Shown: positions 52,022 to 61,092, counted from the first letter of the stretch. The stretch is 64,000 bases of DNA from Nocardia fluminea (GCF_002846365.1 NZ_PJMW01000002.1:4960001-5024000); one strand, 5' to 3'. Numbers and translations: made by a program. The notes: generated by a model from the sequence alone, not told the origin.

Positions 52022-54430
52022 ATGACCGATACCGTCGTTGCCGAATCACGCCTCACGCACCGCCAGACACTCACCATCCTGTCGGGGCTGCTATTGGGGG
52101 TGTTCCTCGCCGCGCTCGATCAGAACATCGTCAGCGTCGCGATCGTCCGGATCGCGAACAGTCTCGACGGGTTCGACGAACAGGCATGGGCGACAACGGC
52201 ATACCTGATCACCGCCACGGTCACCACGCCGCTCTACGGCAAGCTCGCCGATATCTACGGGCGCAAACCGTTCTATCTGCTGGCGATCGCCCTGTTCGTG
52301 ATCGGCTCGGCGGCCTGCTGCTTCGCGACCACCATGTACCAGCTGGCCGGGTGCCGGGCCTTCCAGGGACTGGGCGCGGGCGGATTGATGTCGCTGGCGT
52401 TCACCATCGTCGGAGATATCGTGCCCCCGCGCGAACGGGTCCGCTACCAGGGATATTTCCTGATGGTGTTCGGCATCGCGACCGTGCTCGGCCCGGTGGT
52501 CGGTGGGTTCCTGTCCGACTACGAGAGCCTCGGTGGCATCGAGGGCTGGCGCTGGGTGTTCCTGGTGAACGTGCCGGTGGGCATCCTGGCGTTCCTGGTG
52601 GTCGCGAAAGTACTGAACGTGGCGCACACCCGTCAGCGCAGCCGGATCGACTGGTTCGGCGCGATCACCCTCATCGTGGGTGTGGTGCCGCTGCTGATCG
52701 TGGCCGAGCAGGGGCGGATCTGGGGGTGGACCGCACCGAAATCGCTGCTCTGCTACGGCATCTGCGCGGGCGGCCTGCTGTTGTTCGTCCTGGTCGAATT
52801 CCTCATGAAGGACTCGGCGCTGATCCCGCTGCGGCTGTTCCGCAGCTCCACCTTCAGCATCGCGATCCTGGGTGGGTTCCTCGTCGGTGTCGCGATGTTC
52901 GGCGCGATCACGATGGTGCCGCAGTATCTGCAGGTCGTGCGCGGTTTCTCCCCGACCGAGGCCGGGCTGCTGATGTTGCCGCTGGTGCTCGGGATCATGG
53001 TGGGCGCGCAGATCTCGGGGCTGATCACGAAAGCCACCGGCCGCTACAAGGTGCTGCCGGTGCTCGGTGCGCTGATCCTGGCGATCGGGTGCGCGCTGTT
53101 CGCCAGGATCACCTACGACGGTCCGCTGTGGCAGCCGCTCGCCTTCAGCGCGATCATGGGATTCGGGCTCGGCGGCTGCATGCAGACGCTGGTCATCGCC
53201 GCGCAGAACGCGGTCGGGCGCACCGAGATGGGTGTGTCGACCGCGGCGGCGACGTTCTTCCGTCAGCTCGGCGGGACCCTCGGGGTCGCGGTGTTCCTGA
53301 CCGTGCTCTTCGACCGCCTGCCCGCTTCGATCCTGGACGCCTTCGGCGGGAGTCTGCCGCCCGGTTTCGACGGCGCGCGGCTCGAGGGCCTGCTGAGCGA
53401 TACCAGCGGCATCGCCACGCTGCCCGACGAGGTGCGGATCCCGATCCTCGAGGGGTTCACCGACTCGATGCACAGTGTGTTCCTGCTCGCCGCCGATCTC
53501 GCCGTGGTGGCCTGCCTGGTGCTGGTCTTCATGAAAGAGATTCCACTGCAGGAGGATCCGGCGTCCGAGGAGCAGTCCGACGCCACCGCGCTGCGCGATG
53601 TGAGCCTGCACGACGCGCACGAGATGGCGGGCGAACTGCACCCCGTGGCCACCGGCCGGGTGATCGCGGGGCTGCTGCGACGGGACGACGCGCGCCCGGT
53701 GCCCGCCGCGACGCTGACCCTGATCGATCAGCACGGGCGCCAGGTGGCGCGCGGCAACGGCGACGCCGACGGCGCGTACGTGATCGAGGCACCACGGCCG
53801 GGCAACTATGTCCTCATCGCCGCGGCGGCCGGTCATCAGCCCGAAGCGGTGAGCGTGTCGATCGGGGAGCGCGCCCAGCACGTCGACCTGATGCTCACCG
53901 GCGCGGGTGAACTCACCGGGGCCGTGCGATCGGCACGGCGTGGCGAACCGCTCTGGGGCGCCACGATCACGTTGACCGATCCCCAGGGTGAGGTGGTGGG
54001 CGCGGCGATCACCGGTGCGGACGGCACCTACGTGTGCCGCGACGTCGTGAGCGGCACCTACACCCTGGTCGCGGTCGCCGATCACATGCGGCCTGCGGCC
54101 GTCGCGCTGACCGTGCCGGAGACGGGCTCGCTGCACCGCGATATCGACCTCGAGCCGATGGCGATTCTCCTCGGCTCGGCCTGGGTGGACGGCGATCGTC
54201 CTGTCGCCGATGTGCAGATCACCGTCCTGGATTCGGGAGGTGATCCGGCGGCGACGGCGCGTACCGACGAGAAGGGTCGCTACCTGGTGCCGGATCTGCC
54301 GGAGGGCGAGTACACGGTGGTCGCCCGCGGCTACCCGCCCGTCGCGAGTCAGGTCTCGGTGACTCGCGGCGAGATCACCCACGATGTGACGCTGGGGTAC
54401 GAGAACGAGGAGTCGATGAACCGGCGGTAG
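52022..54430 (+). CDS. MFS (DHA2) drug transporter with three C-terminal carboxypeptidase-regulatory-like domains
   Basis: 802 residues. Residues 1-510 are a 14-segment DHA2 multidrug transporter (LDQNIVSVAIVRIANSL motif, GKLADIYGRKPFYLLAIALF loop, QYLQVVRGFSPTEAGLLMLPL). From about 540 three repeats of roughly 80 residues follow (PVPAATLTLIDQHGRQVAR...GAYVIEAPRPGNYVLIA; GATITLTDPQGEVVGA...GTYVCRDVVSGTYTLVA; DVQITVLDSGGDPAATAR...GRYLVPDLPEGEYTVVA), beta-sandwich carboxypeptidase-regulatory-like domains. In DHA2 pumps the C-terminus is cytoplasmic, odd for such domains. The ATG at 52022 has only a weak ribosome binding site. Confidence 0.8.
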   Translation: MTDTVVAESRLTHRQTLTILSGLLLGVFLAALDQNIVSVAIVRIANSLDGFDEQAWATTAYLITATVTTPLYGKLADIYGRKPFYLLAIALFVIGSAACCFATTMYQLAGCRAFQGLGAGGLMSLAFTIVGDIVPPRERVRYQGYFLMVFGIATVLGPVVGGFLSDYESLGGIEGWRWVFLVNVPVGILAFLVVAKVLNVAHTRQRSRIDWFGAITLIVGVVPLLIVAEQGRIWGWTAPKSLLCYGICAGGLLLFVLVEFLMKDSALIPLRLFRSSTFSIAILGGFLVGVAMFGAITMVPQYLQVVRGFSPTEAGLLMLPLVLGIMVGAQISGLITKATGRYKVLPVLGALILAIGCALFARITYDGPLWQPLAFSAIMGFGLGGCMQTLVIAAQNAVGRTEMGVSTAAATFFRQLGGTLGVAVFLTVLFDRLPASILDAFGGSLPPGFDGARLEGLLSDTSGIATLPDEVRIPILEGFTDSMHSVFLLAADLAVVACLVLVFMKEIPLQEDPASEEQSDATALRDVSLHDAHEMAGELHPVATGRVIAGLLRRDDARPVPAATLTLIDQHGRQVARGNGDADGAYVIEAPRPGNYVLIAAAAGHQPEAVSVSIGERAQHVDLMLTGAGELTGAVRSARRGEPLWGATITLTDPQGEVVGAAITGADGTYVCRDVVSGTYTLVAVADHMRPAAVALTVPETGSLHRDIDLEPMAILLGSAWVDGDRPVADVQITVLDSGGDPAATARTDEKGRYLVPDLPEGEYTVVARGYPPVASQVSVTRGEITHDVTLGYENEESMNRR

Positions 54431-54488
54431 ACGCGTCGAGGGGCCGTCGTCGGGCAACAGGCGGGGCGGCGCCCGGACCGCCGAGCGG

Positions 54489-54752
54489 TCAGGCGGACTC
54501 GGCGACCTGCTCGGCGCGGTAGGACTCGGCCAGTTCGGTCAGGGGAATCGAGAGGGCCTCGGCCAGGCCGACGACGGTGCCGAAGGCCGGGGAGGGCAGC
54601 CGTCCCGACTCGATCTTGCGCAGCGTCTCGGGGGAGATGCCCGCTCGCAGGGCCACCTCGGCGAGGTCGCGGTCGCCGCGAGCGGTGCGAAGGCGGCGGC
54701 CGAGACGGCGGCCTGCTTCGACCTGCGCTGGGCTGAGCGGGAGACGGACCAT
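54489..54752 (-). CDS. Small XRE-family transcriptional regulator
   Basis: 87 residues, one HTH (DLAEVALRAGISPETLRKIESGRLPSPAFGTVVGLAEAL) and little else. The 125 bp between its start and that of the divergent SDR hold both promoters. It probably regulates itself or the SDR. Confidence 0.8.
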   Translation of the reverse strand: MVRLPLSPAQVEAGRRLGRRLRTARGDRDLAEVALRAGISPETLRKIESGRLPSPAFGTVVGLAEALSIPLTELAESYRAEQVAESA

Positions 54753-54877
54753 GCCACCGATCGTAGGTCCTCGCCGACGCGATGGCCAAGCTGAGTAGGG
54801 ATCTCCGTTTCCGCCTCGCCCGGGCGGTGGCGGTGGTAGGTGTCAGGGGAGGACATCGAAGTTCGAAAGGTATGGGT

Positions 54878-55687
54878 ATGACACGACGGTTCGAGGGCAA
54901 GGTCGTTTTCGTGACGGGAGCGGCGCGCGGGCAGGGCAGGGCCGAGGCGGTGCGTTTCGCCGAGGAAGGCGCCGACGTGATCGCGATCGACGCGTGCGCG
55001 GAGTTCGCCAGCACCAGCTACGCGGGCGCGACGGAGGCGGATCTGGCCGAGACCGTGAAGCTCGTCGAAGCGGCGGGCGGCAAGATCGTCGCGAGCAAGG
55101 TCGACGTGCGCGATTTCGACGCGCTCTCGGCGGCGCTGACGGCGGGCATCGAGCAGTTGGGCAGGCTCGATGTAGTGGTGGCCAACGCGGGGATCTGTTC
55201 GGCGGCGATGTCGTGGGAGATCACCGCCGAGCAGTGGCGCGAGACCATCGACGTCAACCTCACGGGCGTCTTTCACACCGCGAAAGCCGCTGTGCCACAC
55301 CTGATCGCGCAGGGCGAGGGCGGCGCGATGGTGTTCACCAGTTCGGTGGCGGGCATCAAGGGTATTCCGTTCACCGGCCACTACGTCGCGACCAAACACG
55401 CGATCACGGGGCTGGCCAAAACGATGGCGAACGAGCTCGGCGCGCACCGGATCCGGGTGAACACCATCCACCCCGCGGGCGTGGCGACCGGCATGCAGAT
55501 CCACGAGATGGGGCCGCTGTTCGAGGAGTACGGTGCCACCCTCGCGCCCATTTTCATGAACGCCCTGCCCAGTCACATCTGTCAGCCGGAGGAGATCGCG
55601 GCGACCGTGGCCTGGCTGTGCTCACACGAGGCGAGCCAGATCACCGGTGCGCAGATTCCCGTGGACATGGGCAACCTGAACCGCTGA
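54878..55687 (+). CDS. Mycofactocin-coupled SDR family oxidoreductase
   Basis: 269 residues. The glycine motif is the TGAARGQGRAEAVRFAEEGADVIAID variant seen in mycofactocin-linked nicotinoproteins; the region after it has the family's extra insertion (residues about 45-70), and the C-terminus ends ITGAQIPVDMGN. Catalytic Ser/Tyr/Lys are present (TSSVAGIKGIPFTGHYVATKHA). NAD is expected to be non-dissociable and recycled by mycofactocin. The ATG at 54878 is chosen because AAAGG is 7 nt upstream. Confidence 0.8.
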   Translation: MTRRFEGKVVFVTGAARGQGRAEAVRFAEEGADVIAIDACAEFASTSYAGATEADLAETVKLVEAAGGKIVASKVDVRDFDALSAALTAGIEQLGRLDVVVANAGICSAAMSWEITAEQWRETIDVNLTGVFHTAKAAVPHLIAQGEGGAMVFTSSVAGIKGIPFTGHYVATKHAITGLAKTMANELGAHRIRVNTIHPAGVATGMQIHEMGPLFEEYGATLAPIFMNALPSHICQPEEIAATVAWLCSHEASQITGAQIPVDMGNLNR

Positions 55688-55689
55688 TT

Positions 55690-55736
55690 TTGGTATTTTT
55701 ATACCGGCGCGGCTAGTGTCGGTATGAAAATACCAA
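55690..55736. promoter_or_regulatory. Paired operator over the aminopeptidase promoter
   Basis: TTGGTATTTTTATACC (55690-55705) and GGTATGAAAATACCAA (55721-55736) are inverted copies of each other with one mismatch, and each also contains the dyad GGTAT-N4-ATACC. They flank a TAGTGT -10 box at 55714-55719. Strikingly T/A-rich against the surrounding DNA. Confidence 0.75.
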
Positions 55737-55747
55737 TGGGAGGCGTG

Positions 55748-56515
55748 ATGGTGGAGTTGAAATCACCCGCGGAGATCGAGCGCATGCGGGTGACCGGCCG
55801 CTTCGTCGCCGATGTGCTGGCCGGGGTGCGCGACCGCGCGGCGGTCGGGGTGAACCTGCTCGAACTGGAAGCGTATGTGCGGGAGCGGATTCGCGAGCGC
55901 GGGGCGGTGTCGTGCTATTGGGACTACTCGCCCTCGTTCGGGCGCGGGCCGTTCCGCAATACGGTGTGTCTCGCGGTGAACGATGCTGTGTTGCACGGCC
56001 TTCCGCACGACTACGTCTTGCGCGACGGTGATCTGCTGACGGCGGATCTGGCCGTGTCGATCGACGGCTGGGTCGCCGACTCGGCGATCTCGTTCATCGT
56101 CGGTGCCCCCGCGCCGGCGGACGAGCGTCTGGTCCGGGCCACGGAAGAGGCCCTGGCCGCCGGGATCGCGGCCGCGCAACCCGGCAACCGGATCGGCGAT
56201 ATCTCGGCCGCCATCGCGAAGGTCGCTCGCGGGTACGGCTATGCGGTCAACACCGAGTTCGGCGGGCACGGGCTCGGGCGGACGATGCACGAGGACCCCC
56301 ATATCGCCAACGACGGCAGAGCCGGTCGCGGGTTCCGGCTGCGACCCGGTCTCACGGTGGCCATCGAGCCGTGGTTCGCGGCGAGCACGGCCGAGGTCTA
56401 CACCGACGCCGACGGGTGGACCATCCGCTCGGCCGACGGCTCCCGGTGCGCGCACAGCGAGCACACCATCGCGGTCACCGCCGAGGGCCCACGGGTCCTC
56501 ACCTCCCATGACTGA
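55748..56515 (+). CDS. map: Methionine aminopeptidase (type I) paralog
   Basis: 255 residues. Metal ligands and catalytic His are visible: VLHGLPHD, ADLAVSIDGW, ADSAISF, FGGHGLGRTMHEDP, VAIEPWF and AHSEHTIAV. It removes the initiator Met from nascent proteins. As the second, unlinked copy it is likely conditional; the operator upstream supports this. The ATG at 55748 with GGGAGG upstream is preferred to an ATG within the operator. Confidence 0.87.
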   Translation: MVELKSPAEIERMRVTGRFVADVLAGVRDRAAVGVNLLELEAYVRERIRERGAVSCYWDYSPSFGRGPFRNTVCLAVNDAVLHGLPHDYVLRDGDLLTADLAVSIDGWVADSAISFIVGAPAPADERLVRATEEALAAGIAAAQPGNRIGDISAAIAKVARGYGYAVNTEFGGHGLGRTMHEDPHIANDGRAGRGFRLRPGLTVAIEPWFAASTAEVYTDADGWTIRSADGSRCAHSEHTIAVTAEGPRVLTSHD

Positions 56516-56542
56516 ACAGTAGGGAGCCGTTTCTGCTCGCGG

Positions 56543-57307
56543 TCAGCGAGGTCGGCGGTCGACGAAGGCGTTGCCGGTGAGCACCGGAACGGTGGCGTCG
56601 GCGTCTCGTTCGATCGCGATGGCCACATCCTCGGCGAAGCCGATCGCGGCGAGTTCGCGGCCGGACGCGCATTCGGTGATCGCAGCGCCCACGTCGGCTG
56701 TCGCGGCGAAAGCGGTTGCCGCCGTGCGTGCTTCGGGTGACAGCGTAGCCAGTCCGCGCTCGAGCAACGCGGCGGCGAGCGCACCCGCACCCAGCCAGTC
56801 CTCGAGGGCAGGCCGCACGGCGTCGGTGCCCGGCCAGTGCTCGCCCGCCGGAATGATCGCGATCGGTCGATCGGGCGTACCCCAGTGCCCTGCGAGGAGC
56901 CAGTCGGCGACCGCGCCGACATTGCGCAGGCAGGCCGCGACGACCGGCGTCCGCTCGACAGTGGCGGCGATGGTGGAACCGTTGGGCGAGGGCAGCACCA
57001 GGCGCGGGGTGAACGGCGCGCGTCGAATCGCCGCCGGAGACAACGACCACGGACCGGCCTCGCGCCGACCGACGGCCAGTTCGGCGGCGTGCTCCGCGGC
57101 GAAGGCCCGCGCCGACGCGTCACGCCACCGATACGGGAACACCGCGGTCCCCGCGGCGGTGGCGACCGACACCGACGTCGTGAACGACAACACATCGATC
57201 ACCACCAGGCACCCGGATTCCGGCCCGAGCACCGCCGCCCCGGTCCGCCCCCACTCCACCCGTATCCCGAACCCGTCCTGCCGTGCCCACTGCGGTGCCG
57301 ATCCCAC
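56543..57307 (-). CDS. 2-phosphosulfolactate phosphatase (ComB)-like protein
   Basis: 254 residues. VVIDVLSFTTSVSVATAAG and LVLPSPNGSTIAATV are the ComB-family signatures, with WGTPDRPIAIIPAGEHWP near the metal site. The family dephosphorylates 2-phosphosulfolactate, but in actinobacteria its role is unclear since coenzyme M is not made. The GTG at 57307 has GGGAGG 5 nt upstream. Downstream of the AraC gene on the same strand. Confidence 0.75.
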   Translation of the reverse strand: MGSAPQWARQDGFGIRVEWGRTGAAVLGPESGCLVVIDVLSFTTSVSVATAAGTAVFPYRWRDASARAFAAEHAAELAVGRREAGPWSLSPAAIRRAPFTPRLVLPSPNGSTIAATVERTPVVAACLRNVGAVADWLLAGHWGTPDRPIAIIPAGEHWPGTDAVRPALEDWLGAGALAAALLERGLATLSPEARTAATAFAATADVGAAITECASGRELAAIGFAEDVAIAIERDADATVPVLTGNAFVDRRPR

Positions 57308-57397
57308 ATTGACCTCCCGATAGCCGAATCCGCCAGTCCACCACGCAGATCGACGGCCCGCCACCGTAGGCCTCACCGCGCGTGAAACCCCGGCCGA

Positions 57398-58186
57398 TCA
57401 GGACGGCTGGTGAGCACCGGTGCGGGCGAAGTACTGTCCCGGCGAGGTGCCGACGGCCCGTCGGAACGCGGCCACGTAGGCGCTGGCACTGCGATACCCG
57501 ACCCGGGCGGCGACGCGGGTCACCGGTACACCGTCGGCCAGCGGGGTCAGCGAGGCCGCCAGGCGGATCTGGGTCCGCCACTGTGCGAAGGTCATGCCGG
57601 TCTCGGCGCGGAACGCGCGAGCCAGGGTGCGCGAGCTGGCCGCGGCGTGCCTGCCCAGCTCGGCGAGGGTGCGGTCGTCGGCGGGATCGCCGAGCAGGAT
57701 CTCGGCGACCACCCGCGCGCGCGGGTCGGTCGGTAGCGGCGCGCCGATCGGGATGACCTCGACCGGCTCGAGCAGGTCGAACACCATCGCTTCGGCCCGC
57801 GTCCGTTCGTCGTCTGTCAACGGCCGCGAGGTCATGTGGTCGAACAGTTCTCGCAGCAGCGGGGAGACGCTCAGCAGGGTGGGCCCGGCGAACAGCGCCG
57901 GGCACCGGTCGGGTTCGACGAAGATGCCGCGCATATCGGCCCCGGCCGTCGTTCCGGTGCGATGCGCGACACCGCCGGGGATCCACAAGGCCCGGGTCGG
58001 CGGTAGCACCCAGTGGTTCGCACCGATGTCGATGCCGATGACTCCTCTTCCCGCCCAAGCGATCTGATGCTGGGGGTGGCGGTGCGCATCGAACCAATAG
58101 CCGGCGGGAAGGACCCCCGCGCCGAACACCATGGCCGTCGGACCGGTGTCCGCGGCCAGCAGCAGGTCCTGTCCGTTCTGCGACAC
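57398..58186 (-). CDS. AraC family transcriptional regulator
   Basis: 262 residues: an N-terminal cupin (GYWFDAHRHPQHQIAWAGRGV, VLPPTRALWIPGGVAH) for ligand sensing and a C-terminal AraC double HTH (LAELGRHAAASSRTLARAFRAETG, RVAARVGYRSASAYVAAFRRAVGTSPGQYF). GTG start. Divergent from the broken methyltransferase gene and upstream of the ComB-like gene. Confidence 0.87.
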   Translation of the reverse strand: MSQNGQDLLLAADTGPTAMVFGAGVLPAGYWFDAHRHPQHQIAWAGRGVIGIDIGANHWVLPPTRALWIPGGVAHRTGTTAGADMRGIFVEPDRCPALFAGPTLLSVSPLLRELFDHMTSRPLTDDERTRAEAMVFDLLEPVEVIPIGAPLPTDPRARVVAEILLGDPADDRTLAELGRHAAASSRTLARAFRAETGMTFAQWRTQIRLAASLTPLADGVPVTRVAARVGYRSASAYVAAFRRAVGTSPGQYFARTGAHQPS

Positions 58187-58241
58187 AGTCTGTCAGCGTA
58201 GTGACTGTCGGCCACCGTCACCGGCTTCTACCGTCGTGACC

Positions 58242-58820
58242 ATGGCGATGAATTACTGGCACCGGCTCTTGTGCAGGTCCACCGCGTGGGAATGGGTGAC
58301 GGCGACGAAGATCGTGCCGTAGGTGATGCGCGATATCGACCTCGGGGCGTCCGCGTTGGAGATCGGCCCGGGTTTCGGTGCGAACGTGGCGCCGCTGCGA
58401 GACCGCGCGGCTACCCTCACCGGCCTGGAGATCGACCCCGTACTGGCCGCACGCCTGCGCACCCGATTCGCAGCGGACCTGCGCGTAGTCGACGGCGATG
58501 CGACCGCGATGCCGTTGCCGGACAAGGAGTTCGACTCCGTGGTCTGCTTCACGATGCTGCACCACGTACCCTCACCCGCCCAGCAGGACGACGTGTTCGC
58601 CGAAGCCCTGCGGGTGTTGCGACCCGGCGGTGTCTTCGCCGGCTCCGACGGCCTCGACAGTCCGCTGCTGCGGCTCCAGCATGTGGGTGACACCTACGTC
58701 CCGGTCCCGGCGGACACCCTCGCCGACCGGCTGGCGGTCGCGGGGTTCACGGGCATCGATGTGGACACCGGTCTCGGAATGTTCCGGTTCCGGGCCGAGC
58801 GCCCAAGTGACCTCGGCTGA
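58242..58820 (+). pseudogene. SAM-dependent methyltransferase interrupted by an in-frame TAG
   Basis: The frame from ATG 58242 reads MAMNYWHRLLCRSTAWEWVT then KIVP and TAG at 58320-58322, followed in the same frame by GTGATGCG (VMRDIDLGASALEIGPGFG) and the rest of a normal methyltransferase to 58820. DIDLGASALEIGPGFGANV is the SAM-binding motif; LRPGGVFAGSDG also present. Homologs I recall keep the N-terminal helix and have Trp where the TAG is (TGG to TAG). Either translation restarts at GTG/ATG 58323-58328 or the gene is dead. Confidence 0.7.
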
Positions 58821-58829
58821 TCGAGGGGC

Positions 58830-59828
58830 TCAGCGCAGGTAGGAGGGAGTGAGGTCCGTGCCGGGAGGTGGGCGCAGGCGGCGCAGCGTGCCGTCGATGC
58901 TGGTGACGTAGAGCGACCACGCTCCGGTGGCGAGATCGGGCGCCAGGCGCGCGGAGGTGGGACCGATGGGCGGTGGGTCGGGAAGTGGGCCTCGGGGCGT
59001 GGTCCAGCCGGTGGCGAGCGTGCACCAGGCACCGGTGACCGGGTCCACCCGGTAAAGGCTGCCGGAGTAGTCGCCGGTGACGAAGGCGAGACCGGCGGCG
59101 GTGACGTCGAGATCGTCGAGTCCGGGCAGGAGGCCGTCGTTCACCGTGGCGAGGGGAGTGGGCCGGTCGGGGGCGTCGAGGGGGACGCGCACGAGCTGAG
59201 AGGTGAGGACGTCCTCGGTGATGACAGCACGGTGGTCGGGGGCGAGCGCGAGGCCGTTGGGACGGGGAACGGGAGACCAGGCGAGGGTGAATTCGCCGGT
59301 GGCCGGGCGGTAGCGGCTGATACCGACCGGCGGCCAGGGCACGGAGAGCTGGGAGATCAGCAGGTCGCCGTCGGGGAGCAGTAGTAATCCGTTGGGCTGC
59401 ACCAGGTTCGGGAGCAGGACGGTCACTTCGCCGGTGGCCGTGTCGAGTCGGCTCAGCGTGCCGCCGCCGTTCGGTGTGGTGCCGTCACCGGTGACGAAAT
59501 AGAGATCGTCGCCGATCAGTCGCAGCCCGGCGGGGTTGTCGAGGCCGGTGCGGATCGTGGTGACGAGGCCGTCGGCGGCGACGTGCAGGATCTCCCCGCG
59601 CACGATGCCGCTGACGTAGGAGCCGCCGCGGCCGTCGTACTCGAGGTTCTCCAGGCCACCCAGATCGGCCGCCAGCACGTCGACGTGCCAGCCGTCGGCG
59701 CACGAGGGCGCACCAGCCTGAGCCGTACCGACCGGACCTGCCCCGAGGGCGGCGGCAACCGTGACTGCTGTTGCCAGACAACGGGTCAGCCGCCGACGGG
59801 TGCTGTGTTCGTGCCATCGACCTCGCAT
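58830..59828 (-). CDS. Secreted beta-propeller protein (SMP-30/ScyD-like)
   Basis: 332 residues. A signal peptide (RRRLTRCLATAVTVAAALGAG) probably ends in AQA. The rest has repeated propeller strands: LENLEYDGRGGSYVSGIVRG, NPAGLRLIGDDLYFVTGDG, QPNGLLLLPDGDLLISQL, RPNGLALAPDHRAVITED, LDDLDVTAAGLAFVTGDY, resembling SMP-30/gluconolactonase. Lactonase or lipid-binding roles are guesses. Confidence 0.75.
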   Translation of the reverse strand: MRGRWHEHSTRRRLTRCLATAVTVAAALGAGPVGTAQAGAPSCADGWHVDVLAADLGGLENLEYDGRGGSYVSGIVRGEILHVAADGLVTTIRTGLDNPAGLRLIGDDLYFVTGDGTTPNGGGTLSRLDTATGEVTVLLPNLVQPNGLLLLPDGDLLISQLSVPWPPVGISRYRPATGEFTLAWSPVPRPNGLALAPDHRAVITEDVLTSQLVRVPLDAPDRPTPLATVNDGLLPGLDDLDVTAAGLAFVTGDYSGSLYRVDPVTGAWCTLATGWTTPRGPLPDPPPIGPTSARLAPDLATGAWSLYVTSIDGTLRRLRPPPGTDLTPSYLR

Positions 59829-59866
59829 GGCCGAAGCCTACTGGCCGGGCGCGCCCCCGGCCCGGT

Positions 59867-60555
59867 TCAGTCGGTCGTGGTTCGCACCTCGGCGAGGGCG
59901 GTGCGTTCCTCGGTGGTCAACTCGACCGCGTCGAGTTCGGATTTCCAGTGAGCGGCCCGGTCGGTGTCCGCCGCGACGACGGCGAGTTCGGCGAGGTCGG
60001 CATAGGCGCGGGCCCGCTCGAACGCGGTCGCGGCGGCACCGAAACGGCGCAAGCCCGCCTCCAGAGCGCGGGTCGCCGCGCGGTCGTCGTTCTTGAAATC
60101 GCGCAGGATGCGGGCATTGTCGAGCACCCGGGCCAGCCCTTCCAGTTCGCGCGAGCCACCGTATTCGAGTTCCATGGGCTCGTCGCGCTGAATCACCAGG
60201 ACGGTGTTGCCGACCGGATCGACCAGGGAGAACCGGGACTGGCCCGGCCGGAATCGGGTGATCCGCGGACGGCCCTTGCTCGGGATCTTGCCGTAGTGGG
60301 CGCGCAGGGCGGCGGTGTACTCGGCATGGCGGGCGGCGACATCGTCGACCATCACCAGCGCGCCCGCATGCTCCACCGGCAGTTCGACACCCGGTGGTGC
60401 GGGTGCGAAATGCAATGCGCAGCCGTATTTTTCGATCGCGGCGTAGACGTAGGGGCGAGTTGCTCGTGCACGACGGTGTAGCCGAGCGCCCGGTAGAACT
60501 CGAGGGTGCTCGGCAGGTCACCGCTCCAGAGCAGCGGAACCGCGGTATCGGTCAT
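59867..60555 (-). pseudogene. VOC/glyoxalase-like gene split by a frameshift
   Basis: MTDTAVPLLWSGDLPSTLEF (from 60555) continues to EQLA and is then out of frame with PYVYAAIEKYGCALHFAPAP, which continues as a normal VOC protein with a helical C-terminal extension to 59867. One C missing from the run at plus-strand 60452-60455 (GGGG) restores the frame. It could be a sequencing error in a homopolymer or a real lesion. Confidence 0.75.
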
Positions 60556-60659
60556 CGTCGGCCTTTCGCAGGAGAGTCGATTCGCCCCAGAGGTTACGAA
60601 GAGTTTCGCGAAAGCGCCCATACTGTTTTGCCGCTCGGCTGACCGAGCGTCGTGCCTAC

Positions 60660-60671
60660 TAGGCTGTGGGC
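60660..60671 (+). promoter_or_regulatory. -10 box for leaderless PPOX transcript
   Basis: TAGGCT followed by 6 nt and ATG 60672. Confidence 0.45.
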
Positions 60672-61052
60672 ATGACGAACCGCCTCGGCGAACTGGCGAC
60701 CGCGAATTACGTACTGCTCACTACTTTCCGCAAGGACGGCACGCCCGTGGGAACGCCCGTCTGGGCGGTGTCCCGCGACGACAAGCTGTTCGTCTGGACG
60801 GTCACCGACAGCTGGAAGGTCAAGCGTGCCCGGCGCAACCCCGAGGTGACGGTGCAGCCCTGCACTGTGCGCGGGGACGCGCACGGTGAGATCGTCACCG
60901 GCACCGCACGGCTGCTCGACGCCGCCGAGACCGACACGGTGCGCTCGATGCTGCGCAAGAAGTACTGGCTGACCGGTCCACTGGTGATCCTCGCCAGCAA
61001 CCTGCGCCGAGGCAAGGCGGGCACGATCGGCATCGAGATCACGCCCGCCTGA
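60672..61052 (+). CDS. PPOX-class F420/FMN-dependent oxidoreductase
   Basis: 126-residue split barrel. NYVLLTTFRKDGTPVGTPVWAV, KLFVWTVTDSWKVKRARRNPEV and VTVQPCTVRGD match the Rv1155/Rv2074 superfamily of F420-type reductases. The ATG at 60672 is used; a GTG six nt upstream is possible. Substrate unknown. Confidence 0.8.
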   Translation: MTNRLGELATANYVLLTTFRKDGTPVGTPVWAVSRDDKLFVWTVTDSWKVKRARRNPEVTVQPCTVRGDAHGEIVTGTARLLDAAETDTVRSMLRKKYWLTGPLVILASNLRRGKAGTIGIEITPA

Positions 61053-61062
61053 TTTCGCGCCG

Positions 61063-61092
61063 ATCCGATATGTAGAACCGCCGGTATCGGAT
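61063..61092. promoter_or_regulatory. Inverted repeat over the thiolase promoter
   Basis: ATCCGATA-N14-TATCGGAT, a perfect 8-bp inverted repeat touching a TACTGT -10 box at 61092-61097. Confidence 0.45.

Noticed and set aside
58320..58322. TAG considered as a recoded pyrrolysine codon
   Set aside because: Methyltransferase is not of the pyrrolysine-using type and no pyl genes are known in such actinobacteria; a TGG to TAG mutation is simpler.
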